This document shows, piece after piece, positions 25,360-35,400 of a stretch of DNA of 59,898 nucleotides (its first letter is position 1; every line of letters begins with the position of its first letter). Where the stretch lies: NCBI GenBank assembly GCA_025765615.1, contig JAIVFJ010000351.1, positions 1 through 59,898 of the forward strand. The letters run 5' to 3'. A program made the position numbers and the translations under genes. The notes under the pieces were generated by a model, which was given only the letters and a program-made list of their open reading frames with translations, was not told where the DNA came from and searched no databases. This stretch comes from Zopfochytrium polystomum. Its lineage: Eukaryota > Chytridiomycota > Chytridiomycetes > Chytridiales > Chytridiaceae.

Positions 25360-26068
25360 TTAAACAGCAGCAGCCCTAGCAGACAGCTCGCGCACATCCG
25401 CGCCGCCCTTGATCGTGCCGTTCTTGAATACCTGGACACCATTTGGAGTTGACAACCAGGTGGTACAAAAGTGGCATTGTGTCCAATCTGGGCTAGGAAA
25501 GCGGTGGTGGTATTGTCAAATCCCACACAGCCTGGAATCCCGGAGTTGGATGCCGCCCATTCGAATCGAGTTGGTCATGCCAGCGGGAAGGAGACTGGGG
25601 GGTCCTAATCAGCGGCATCATGAAAAGGTACTTTTATGAATGAGGTGTTGCTCATGACCAAAGCGTCTTGAATAACTTCGCCGTGGACGCGTTCTGGAAA
25701 TTTGCGGTAATCATCTGCAATCCGCCTGCGCATCCTAGTGCGTGCTCGATCTTACCGGTGGCGATATCCTCGACGATGATGGGGCTTCCGGACGAAAGAG
25801 GTCACTTAGTATGAGGTTTGCGGGCGCCGCAAGGGTAGCCGACGCCTACCGAGCCAGGAGAAGTGAAATCGCCAATTTATCGTTCAAAACCGAATCCGTC
25901 GGGGGTCATAATTTGAGAGCTCCAAAAGAGGCTGTGATCCGGGCTCAGGACAGCGCCAAATTACGAAGCGGATGACAGTCGTCGTGAGGACGACAGCAAT
26001 TCCGTCGCAGTCAATGACGGTGATCCTGTTGGCACCCTTCTGCTTGGTAATAGTTTTGCCGCGTTGAC
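25360..26068 (-). pseudogene. gamma-glutamyltransferase pseudogene (3' exons only)
   Basis: On the minus strand this matches exons 2-4 of the intact GGT at 28348-30382. It has ITVIDCDGIAVVLTTTV near 26030, a piece like LFWGSQIMTP in a shifted frame near 25930, VGFDNTTTAFLAQIGHNATF (about 25525-25460), and the shared end ELSARAAAV before a TAA at 25360. Frames change several times and stops interrupt it. The whole N-terminal large-subunit region is missing. Confidence 0.8.
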
Positions 26069-26210
26069 AAGGAACTGCCTGTTTATTTTTGTTTGTTTTT
26101 GTTAAATTGTTTTTCGAGCACTGCCGCCTTAGCGGATCGCCAACCGATCTTCCCTGATTTACCTTCTTGAAAACCCAGTGGACATAAAACGAACACGAGT
26201 AGAAGACGCC

Positions 26211-26279
26211 ATGAGCGCCCAGCAGATCGCCGGCAGTCCCCTCTTGCGTCAGACTCTGTCGGTTTGTCTCGCCACTGTG
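26211..26279 (+). pseudogene. first-exon fragment of the seven-TM family (copy D)
   Basis: MSAQQIAGSPLLRQTLSV closely resembles the first exon of copy C at 26725 (MSSQQIADSNMMVAMSLSV). No later exons of the family follow it before copy C begins. It seems to be a duplication remnant. Confidence 0.6.
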
Positions 26280-26724
26280 CTCCCGGGTGGCTATTGGTGT
26301 GAGCCGCGGTCGCACAAAATCTCCGCGTGCGCCGTCTCTCTTGCGGTCTTTGCACCCCTTGGTTCTCAGCACTGGAAAGCCGCCTGGGCAGGACCTACAC
26401 CCACCCTACCCGTTTCGAGCCGAGTTTGAACACATGACAATGTGTATCATCGGTCTTCGGTTGCCAACCCTTCCGTGTTTCGTCCCCGTTACCGCGCTGA
26501 CAAGGTCGTGTATGAATTTTGGGTGTTTTGATTTTTTTTTTCCCTTTTTTTTTCCGGGCTTGTCGATATGAGGTCCTCGCGTCAAAAAGAGAAGAAAAAC
26601 CACACCTGGCGCTTACGGATCGCAGCAGCGCCTTTAAGACCGACCATATACGCGATCAGTTCTTGTACAGGACTCAAACTGTGAAAAACCATTGGGCACA
26701 AACTGTGACGAGGATTAGGACGAC

Positions 26725-28141
26725 ATGAGCTCCCAGCAGATCGCCGACAGTAACATGATGGTTGCAATGAGCCTCTCCGTGTTCACGATTGTAAGGACAG
26801 CGAGCCCTCTCCTCCATCCCCTTTTCCCGAGCAAGACAAGGCGCGCCTTCACTTTTTTTAACGAATCGAACGGATAAAGGTCGTCTGCTACTGGGACGCG
26901 ATCGCAAAGATCAAAGATCAGGCTCTATTCTGGTCAATCATCTTAGCCGTCGTCGGGCACCTGGAGCACACAATCGCCTCTACGCTTTCTACCTTGGACC
27001 TATCGCGTGACTTTGATTACGATAAACTGATGATTCGGACCATTTGGACTTCGTGTAAGTCGATCCCTATTTTAACCTTACTCAAGCAGAACTTCGTTGA
27101 AATCCACCTCCACTTTTTATGGCTGGAATGCGCTTTTCAGGTGGCGACATACTTGCTGTGAGAATTGCGTCCGGCGAAAGATATTGATCTTATTAAATGT
27201 TTTTAAACGTAGATGTCCTCCTTGCTCTTTCACACAGTGTACCGTACCATGCTCACACTAAATCCAACCTCAAATCGACTATGGATCCTTCCAACGGTAA
27301 TTGGTATTGTCTTTGCTGTGATACAAATGTAAGAATGATTGCATCGATGCCGCTTAGAAGAGAGATCTCTGACTTTGATTTGACAGCATTAGTAAGTAGA
27401 ACCAAGCGTCCTTTCGCATTCTCAAACTTTCCACCGTAGGAAACGTCTTCTGGTACAAGAACTGGACGGTACGCTATTTTCGCTTCTTTCTCCATCAAAC
27501 AAAAACCATCAATATGACGAGGCAAGAACTGCTGCCCGCGAACTACGCCCTGGGATACACGACTATGATTTTTCTCTGCGTCACAGAAACGATTTTCTTC
27601 CTGATCGCCCAGTACAGGATCATCACCACAATGTCTCAAGTAAAGCAAGTTCCTGTGTCGATTATGCAAGCGTTGTGCTCTCTGTCCTTCGAAGTACGTG
27701 CTACATTTCAGCTGTTTTGCTGAACTACTTGACCTCTGGTGAGGTTCAATTAAGATTAAATGCTGTGATTAAGGACCTCGTGCGTAGGCCAGTATTTGTT
27801 CCCTATGCTATCAGGTTTGCGCATTTGAAGTGGGGCACCAACAAAGCACTTATTGCATCATTGCAAATTGCATTTCGGCCAAAACAATTGAAAAGCTGTG
27901 TGAGTTCTATTTACACGAAACATCGCCATCGTCAAAGCCTTTCTCTTAACCGTTCCGGCAAAGCGTTTTCATTTATCAAGCGCCAAACATCATGATTCTG
28001 GTCCTTCTCTCCGACATCACGAGAATTCGCGAAATAGCGGAGTACTATACGCTGAAAGGTTCGTGCAAGGACAGGGAGTCGACAGGCATCAGCACCAACA
28101 TACTTGAATCGGGAGGAAAATCAAGCAAATTGGCAGCGTAA
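26725..28141 (+). CDS. seven-TM-like membrane protein, copy C (one frame step)
   Basis: Exons 26725-26790, 26880-27054, 27141-27157, 27213-27328, 27387-27391 (5 nt, CATTA), 27440-27738 and 27981-28141. Exons 2-5 match copy B in length exactly. TM-like segments include ALFWSIILAVVGHLEHTIAS, MSSLLFHTVYRTMLTLNP, LWILPTVIGIVFAVIQM, ALGYTTMIFLCVTETIFFLI, VLRSTCYISAVLLNYL and NIMILVLLSDITRIREI. The large sixth exon is one base too long: frame must step near 27665 (after VPVSIMQA) to reach the sixth TM segment. It is therefore either a young pseudogene or carries a sequence error. Function is unknown, as for copy B. Confidence 0.6.
27387..27391 (+). other. 5-nt microexon (CATTA) of 7TM copy C
   Basis: CATTA sits between a TTTGACAG acceptor and a GTAAGT donor. 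It joins exon 4 (ending ...CAAAT) to exon 6 (starting GAAACGTC) in frame as ...QMIIRNVFW, at the same place as in copy B. Confidence 0.7.
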
Positions 28142-28347
28142 GAAATCACATCGGCAATCGCACTAACTGACACACTCCCATTTCCGACTTGAATATTTTC
28201 GAAGAATGTGAGCTATGGGACCCTGTCACGAGGGCAGCTTTCATAAACGTTTTGAATAAAGCACTGACTAACGACCGCCTGCAAGGGCATTCTATTTGGA
28301 CCGTATTGCCCATTCGCTTTTCTCGTGTAAAATGATCACCGCCCTTA

Positions 28348-30382
28348 TCAAACCGCCGCCGCCCGCGCCGAAAGCTGGCGCACGTCGGACCCGCCTTTGA
28401 TCGTCCCGTTGCTGAACACTTGGATCCCTTGCGCTGTCGACGAGCCGGGGGCGACGAACGTCACGTTGTGGCCGAGCTGCGCGAGGTACGCGGCCGTGCT
28501 GTTGTCGAAGCCGACCCAGCCGGGAATGGCGGGGTAGGACGCCGCCCATTCCAGCATGGTGAGCGGGGGGGAGAGCTGGTCGTGCCAGCGTGGGGCGGCC
28601 TTTGAAAAAACCGGACGGACGGACGAGTTAAAACCCAACAAACGTCAATGTTTTTTTCCCCCCCCACAAATGCCATACCAAAGCTTCCTGGATATCCTTG
28701 CCATGCAGGACGCTCCACGTGTTTTGGAAGTTCGCCGTGATGATGCGCGACCCGCCGGCGGAGCCGATCGCAAACTCTAGCTTGCCCGTCGCCACCTCCT
28801 CGACGATGATTGGGCTGATGGACGACAGCGGTCGCTTGCCCGGGCGGATCAAGTTTGCGGGGGCCGCGGGGTAGCCAAAGGCGTTGACGGAACCGGGGGA
28901 GCTGAAGTCGTCCATTTCGTCGTTGAGCACGAAGCCGTCGGGGGTCATGATCTGGGAGCCCCAGAAGAGGCTTTGAGAGTGGGGGGCAAAATGTGTGTAA
29001 GATTGAGGGTAGACTAGGTTCCAGGAGAGAAGCCAATCCTCACTTGACTGTGGTTGTCAGAGTCACGGCCAAGCCGTCGCAGTCGACCGCCGAGATTTGG
29101 CTGGTTCCGTTGTCCGACAGGACGTCGAGCTTCGTGGGATCATAATACGACGGCTGGAACGTTTGGGTGTCACTGATTTTCGCTCGCTTCTGTTTTGCAG
29201 CGTCCACGGTGAGGTAGTCGTCTTGCAGGGTGCTCACGTTCGCAACAAAAGCAGGGTCCCCGTAGTTTGTGCGCTCTCCGTAGGCGAACTGAAATGAGCA
29301 ACGTTGTGTTTTTAACAAAATCGAATCATAATTGACAAACAAACCTTTGCGGCCTCAGCCATTCGGTGAACGGTGAGATTGTAGTCCGCCGCCGCAATCT
29401 CCTCCGCTGTGTATTGGTCCATAGTGAGCAGCGCGCTCAGCACGACGGTCCCACTGCTTGGTGCGACAGTGGACCAAATCCGCTTCTTGCCCTGGAAAAT
29501 GATGCTCTTCGGCTCCCTCATGACCACCTTGTAGCCGGCGAGGTCGTCCAACGTCATGATCCCCTTCTTTGCTTGGATGGTGGCGATGGTACGCTCGGCG
29601 ATTGGGCCCGTGTAGAACGCATCCGGCCCCTCGTTGGCGATGATCTGCAACGTGTCCGCCAGCCTCGGGTTCTTGATAAAGTCGCCAAGCTTCGCCGCCG
29701 TGCCGTTCGCGCAGTACACGTCCTTCATGTAGTCCGCGGCGCACAGCGCCGTCGCGTACTGCGCGATGGCCACCGACGTCTGCGACGGCACCTTGAACCC
29801 GTCGCGGTTGATGCGAATCGCCTGCTCAAACAGCTTCGCCCACGGCAGCCGCCCGTGCCGCTTGTGCAGCGCCTCCCACCCGCGCAGCTCCCCGGGCACG
29901 CCAACGGCCAGCCCGCCGACGGTGCTCGCGGTCTTGTCCGAGTTCGCGCTGAACATGGTTTCGTTGCCGGCCGCGGGCATGGTCTCGCGCATGTCGATCA
30001 TCTCGACGGTGCCGTCGGCGCCTCGGACGAGGATGAAGCCGCCGCCCCCGATGCCCGAGTGGAAGGCGGCCATGGAGCCGACGCAGAGGGACGCGGCAAT
30101 GGCGGCGTCGGCGGCGTTGCCCCCTTGCAGGAGGATGTCGGCGCCGACGTTCGAGCAGACGTCGACTTCTGTTGCGACGGCGCCGCGGGTGCCGGAGACG
30201 GGGTGCTCGGGAGCGAGACCTTGGGAGGGGGCTCGGAGGGCGGGAAGGGTACCCGTGGCGTTGGCGTTGTAGGGCTGAGTATCGCATCCTTTGGTGCAGC
30301 CGAGGGGGGCTGCGGATGAGACGGGCAGGCAGGCCGCCAGCGACGCAAGGACGACGGCTCCGACGAGGTATCGGCAGCTCAT
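28348..30382 (-). CDS. gamma-glutamyltransferase (glutathione hydrolase)
   Basis: Four exons in phase: 30382-29345, 29288-29044, 28970-28679 and 28599-28348. GGT cleaves the gamma-glutamyl bond of glutathione at the cell surface or in the vacuole. The N-terminus is a signal peptide (YLVGAVVLASLAACLPVSSA). The large subunit has GAVATEVDVCSNVGADILLQ, GGNAADAAIAASL and HSGIGGGGFILVR. The small subunit starts at the NGTSQISAVDCDG motif, whose Thr is the autoprocessing nucleophile. TTTVNLFWGSQIMTPDGFVL follows, then NDEMDDFSSPG and RPLSSISPIIV. All family landmarks are present, so it should be active. A partial copy lies at 25360-26068. ATG 30382 was chosen because it directly opens the signal peptide. 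Confidence 0.93.
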
Positions 30383-31330
30383 TTTTGGGGGCGGACGGGC
30401 AAGAAGGGAAATTTCTCGTTTCGTGGGCTTGGGGAAGGGGGGCATAAAATTAATTCTTGCGGCTTGATTTTCTTCATGTCTGTTTGTTCTGTTTGTCCAG
30501 CTGGCGAGTGTTTGTTCTTGCCAAGTTTGCCCGCTGTCTTTCTCGTCAACTTCCCGTCCATGTATTTCCGTCATTTTGTTTTCGCCCGAAAGCCGGTATG
30601 TGTCGGCACGAGATCACTTCCGCGGAATTCAAGAAGAATTCCTTCAGAACGCCAGTTTGCAAAGACACAATTTTTTGTAAATAAGTGCTCCAAATCCGGC
30701 AATCAAAGTCGCATCGCGCGCGGATGGATGGATGGATGGATGCCCACCGCATTTCAGGCTGAACTCAGATCGCGGTGGCTGCGCTTTCCCGATTTGCTTT
30801 CTTCCCTATTCACAGAGAATCTTGATGATGTCCGTTTCCTTTCAATTCAAGGCAGTCCGTTTTGGACACAATTTGGACTGAGGCTTCCGACAGACGCCGC
30901 AAGAAAAACAACAACGTTCCAGATGCGATGATTGTTTGCTGCGCCAACACAAGAGTGGAAAAGTGTCACGGGGACATGCCTCCACTGCGCTTGAAATTGA
31001 CTGCTCCTTGCTCATGCAGCCACCACCGCGCCGCTTCACTCACTTCCTCAATCTTCCGAAGCCCCAACAACAAAGTTCATGACCATCATGAATTTTTTTT
31101 TATGCCCCCACGACAGCCGCAGAATGTTGGGTCTGCGGGCTGCGGATGCTACCCCTGCATGATCAATACCCATGTCAATGAAGTCTCCTCGGAGATTTTG
31201 AGGGATAAGAGGGAGAGTCGCCGTTTAAACAGACGGCGAAGCCTGGTGAAGAAGAAAAAAGACGACCCACGCGCACCCCTCCCTCGAGCGGAAGGCGCAT
31301 GACACTGAGCAGCAAGAGGCGGCCTCAGAG
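30383..31330. other. intergenic; short GGAT tetranucleotide run
   Basis: No gene is supported. A (GGAT)4-5 run lies at about 30722-30741. The segment holds the promoters of the divergent GGT and small four-exon genes. Confidence 0.55.
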
Positions 31331-31845
31331 ATGGCCGCAACGACCCATCAAGAGCTGCAGCAGGTTTTCATTTCTCCCCACTCTCATAATGAATCTCAAG
31401 CTTGCCTTTGTTCCTCGATAGCACTCGTCTGCAGCAACAGCGAGATCGTCATCATATCGTTCGCATTGCCTCCATCAGTCCAATCGCCGTCGTTAAGTGG
31501 GTATGTTTTTTGCAGGAGGAGTTGAGTGGACTCAGAGGGGTGTGTGTGTGCGTGAGTGCGAGCCTCGGCGACTTGCGAGTCTGCGACTTGATGCGGTCAA
31601 CACACTGACGTTGTTCCACGATCTGTTCAGCGCACGCTGAGCACCTGGCCCCGTGCCCATGCAAAGGAAACTGACACAGCACTCTCCAATACAACGCAGC
31701 AGCAGCTCCCTGGCGGTGAACCTGGGGACGTCATGAAGGTGTGATCGCGATCATGCTGTGGACTCATCCCATTCTCTCTTTTTTTCAGCACCAATTTTTC
31801 CGCAGCTACGACGCATTCGAAATGAGGCAGTCGCTTTATAATTGA
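31331..31845 (+). CDS. small hypothetical protein in four exons (87 aa)
   Basis: Exons 31331-31363, 31435-31500, 31631-31738 and 31789-31845. All are multiples of three, and each junction has GT and AG. The protein is MAATTHQELQQ, then QQRDRHHIVRIASISPIAVV and KW, RTLSTWPRAHAKETD, a Thr/Gln-rich linker, and HQFFRSYDAFEMRQSLYN. I do not recognise it. Four phase-0 joins with consensus sites are unlikely by chance, so I consider it a real gene. It is the last gene before the retrotransposon. Confidence 0.45.
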
Positions 31846-32078
31846 TCATTATGATAAAACTGCCGCCCCCTTCGTCGCAGCCTCACACACACCAGTTCAG
31901 TACTGGCGGCTGCTCCCACACCACTGCAGTAATTTCTCTCTACCTGACCCACGCCACGTCCATTGCGTTACTGTAACGGCTAGCTTGCAAAGCGTGCAAC
32001 AGTGGTGCATAGCACAGTAATCACACATACTCAGGCAGCAGTCAGGGTGGGGGGGAAGGCAGTCTCCTAAAATGAAAC
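31846..32078. other. intergenic flank of the retrotransposon
   Basis: No gene or repeat is recognised. It is the pre-insertion neighbour of the DNA at 37394 onward. Confidence 0.5.
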
Positions 32079-32083
32079 ACAAT
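32079..32083. repeat. target-site duplication, left copy (ACAAT)
   Basis: ACAAT immediately precedes the left LTR. The same five bases follow the right LTR at 37389-37393. Confidence 0.9.
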
Positions 32084-32436
32084 TGTCAGGAACAGGGCAG
32101 GACAGGACAAGGCAGACAAGGAACTGAGAGGAGTGATGATTGTATTGGAAACAATAATTCACTTGAGGGATGGGACAGGTCCCCCTTCCCCCTTTTATAC
32201 CTTTTGAGAGTGTTCCTTGTCAAGACTCCAAGAAAGTTCCAGAAAGAGCAATTAGTAATACAATGATACCAATGATACCAATGACAACAAGACAAGTCAG
32301 GAAAGCAAAGAAGGTTCCAGAAGGTTCCACAAGGTTCCATGAAGGAATGTTCTAGAAGGTTCCAGAAGGTTCCAGAAGGTTCCATGAAGGAATGTTCTAG
32401 AAGGTTCCAGAGGTTTCCAGAGGGTGATTCATAACA
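32084..32436 (-). repeat. 3' LTR of the retrotransposon (left copy)
   Basis: 353 bp, matching 37036-37388. It has TGT...ACA ends, a TATAAAA box and an HSF-type pentamer array in U3. On the minus strand the coding region ends flush against it: the pol stop codon TGA at 32439-32437 touches the LTR's first base. Confidence 0.97.
32344..32383. promoter_or_regulatory. heat-shock-element array (8 contiguous pentamers), left LTR
   Basis: The + strand reads GGAAT GTTCT AGAAG GTTCC AGAAG GTTCC AGAAG GTTCC: eight perfect alternating nGAAn/nTTCn units. This is the binding code of heat shock factor trimers. Further runs of four units lie at 32309-32328 and 32389-32408. All are in U3, upstream of the TATA box in the direction of transcription. 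Confidence 0.75.
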
Positions 32437-32451
32437 TCATCTCCCCCTTTT
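32437..32451 (-). promoter_or_regulatory. polypurine tract of the retrotransposon
   Basis: AAAAGGGGGAGATGA on the minus strand, directly before the 3' LTR, is the likely primer for plus-strand synthesis. It doubles as the last codons and stop of pol. Confidence 0.85.
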
Positions 32452-35400
32452 AGGCCTCTTCTGCAACTTGGTGGGGTACCTGGTCTTGAACTCGAGCAGA
32501 AGGTCTTGGCAGTGAGTGAGGTTTGACTCAGGCTCCCAGGTGTTGTCAGCATCTGAGTAACCTTTCCACTTAACAAGGAACTTGAGTGTTCTTCCAAACC
32601 ACTTGGCATCCAAGATTTGTTCAACCTCAAATTCCTCTTCACCTTCTACCTCAACTGGAGGAGGAGGAGGAACAACTCTGCCTGGAATGGAATTGGCCAC
32701 AAACTTCTCTAAAAGGCTGACATGGAAAACTGGGTGGATCTTCATGGATGCAGGGAGATCCAGCTTGAAGGTGACTGGATTGATTTGCTCCAAGATCTTG
32801 AAAGGTCCCAACTTGAGGTTGTCTAGCTTGGGACTTGGTCTTTTGGTCTGCAAGTTCTTCCTCAGAAGCCAAACTTGCTGACCCACAGCAAGGTCATGGT
32901 CCATTCTGTGAGTGTTGGCAAATCTTGAGGCATCTTCTTGGGCTTGCTTCAGGGTGGAGTCCAGGAAGGAGTTGATGATCTTGAGCTTATGTAAGTGTGA
33001 AGCCGCAGCAGGAGCTTGGACATTGGATATGGTCTCTTGTCCCAGAAGATCTCCTCTTGGATTGAAGCCATAGGTTGCAAAGAAAGGAGATAGCTGGGTG
33101 CTTGAGTGGAGAGAATTGTTGAGAGCAAATTCTGCCAGTGGAAGGAGGGTGGGCCAATCATCCTGTTGATAGCTGACATAGCACCTCAAATACTGCTCCA
33201 GAGTCTGGTTTGTTCTTTCTGTTTGTCCATCAGTCTGAGGGTGATAAGCAGTTGACAGTTGAGACTTGATTCCAAGGGCTGCTGTGAGTGCTTTCCAAAA
33301 TTGGGATCTGAACTGTGGTCCTCTGTCACTGATGATTGACTGAGGCAGCCCATGGAGCCTGAATATGTGCTGCAAAAACAGGTCTGCTGTTCCTTGTGCA
33401 TCTATATTCTCAGTGCAGGGGATGAAATGGGCCAACTTTGTCCTTCTGCAGATGACAACAAGGATAGAGTCAAATCCATGGGATGGGGGCAGTTTCACAA
33501 TGAAGTCCATGGATATTGATGACCAAGGGCTGATGGCAATTGGGAGGGGCTCCAGAAGTCCATAGGGCTTGTGTCTGCTGGATTTGTTTCTTTGACAGGT
33601 TTCACAGCTGCTGACATAGTTCTTGATGTACTTCCTCATGCCTGGCCAGTAGAAGTCTCTGGAAACAAGCTCATATGTCTTGTGCTCTCCTGGGTGTCCA
33701 GCTGTTGCTGCATCATGCCTTGTCTTGAGTATCTCAAGTTTTTCCTCTTCTTGGCTGATTTGAATCTTGTGAGGCTTGGGGTCCTTGGAAATAGCATGGG
33801 CCCACACACTGTCAGGAAGCAATGAAAGGTGTGTCTTGGATGGTGGGGTGAAACCATCTCCCCCTTCAGGTGCAAGGTCTGTTCTTCTTGACAGGGCATC
33901 AGCCACAGTGTTAAGGTGACCAGGAGAATAGCACAGCTTAAAGTCATACTCAGAGAGCAGTTCAGCCCACCTGGCATGCCTCTGCTTGAGCAACCTCCTT
34001 GCCCTGAAGAAGGTGAGGTTCTTGTGATCAGAATAGACAGAGATGCCTTTAGAACCAGCCAAGTAGTGTCTCCAGAATTTGAATGCTTCCACAATTGCAA
34101 GCAACTCCTTGTCATGGACTGTGTAGTTACACTCAGCACTGTTCAGCTTCCTGGAGTAATATGCCACTGGATGCAGAGGAGCAGAGGGGTCCTGAGAGCT
34201 TGGCTGGGACAGAACAGCGCCAAGGGCATAGTCTGAGGCATCAGTTTCCAAGGTGAAGGGAAGCAAGGGATCCACATGCTTAAGGAGTGGTGCACTTGTG
34301 GTTGCTGTCTTCAGAGCTAGCCAGGCTTGCTCTGCTGCTGGGGTCCATTCAAACTTGGTGGTCTTCTTGGTGAGATCAGTGAGAGGCTTGGCTATGGCAG
34401 AATAGTTGGCAATGAAGGTTCTGTAGAAGTTGCAAAATCCAAGGAAGCTTTGAACATCCTTGATGGAATTTGGAGCCTTCCATTCAAGAATAGTTTGGAT
34501 CTTGTCTGGTGCCATGGAGATCCCTTTGTCAGACACAATGAACCCCAAAAACTCAATGGAGGTCTTGTGGAATTCACACTTCTCCAGCTTTGCATAGAGG
34601 TGATGCTGTCTGAGTCTCTCCAAGACAGTCTTGACATGTCCCATATGGCTTGCAGTGTCAGATGAAAATACCAGGATATCATCCAGGTAGACAATGACAA
34701 AAAGGTCCAGAATATCCCTGAAGATGTCATTCATCATGCCTTGGAAAATAGCTGGAGCATTGGTAAGTCCAAAGGGCATAACCAAGTACTCAAAGTGACC
34801 GTATTTGCATCTGAAGGCAGTCTTCCATTGATGCTGGGGCTTAATTCTGACCAAATTGTAGGCACCTCTGAGGTCAATCTTGGAAAATATCCTTGCATGG
34901 CTCAGTTTGTCCAGTAATTCAGAGATGAGAGGCAGTGGATAGCGGTTCTTGACTGTCATCTCATTGAGATCTCTGTAGTCCACACAGGGTCTCAGTCCCC
35001 CATCCTTCTTCTTGACAAAAAAGATGGGAGCTCCAGCTGGTGACTTGGAAGGTTGGATGAATCCCTTGTTCAGCATTTCTTCAATGTATTCTTGGAGGGC
35101 CTTGGCTTCTGGTGGAGAGAGGTGGTACAGTGGCTTGAAAGGTGGGCTGCAAGTTTCATCCTTGAGTGGGATTTCACAGTCATAAGGCCTCTGAGCTGGT
35201 AGCAGGTCTGCCTTGGTCTTGGAAAACACATCAGCATAAGGGAGATATTCTTTTGGTAGCTTGGATGCCAGCAAAAGGTCTGATGGGTCCAGGTTGTCGT
35301 GCTCTTCAGCAGTGGGGCTTGAATTCTTGACTGGGAACTGTGATTCTTGAATCTTTGACTGAGAGTTCTGTTCTTGGCAAAGACTGTGAGCTGTGGAACT

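Noticed and set aside
27440..27520. An extra intron in 7TM copy C (GTACGC...ACGAG), and likewise in copy B
   Set aside because: The frame stays open through both and the read-through lengths match, so no intron is needed.
29366..30319. 317-codon frame opposite GGT exon 1
   Set aside because: Antisense shadow; GGT motifs on the other strand are unambiguous.
32290..32430. GGTTCC/GAAGG repeats in the LTR as a possible CRISPR-like or minisatellite array
   Set aside because: The unit is a 5-nt alternating pentamer with no spacers, in a eukaryotic LTR; heat-shock elements explain it better.
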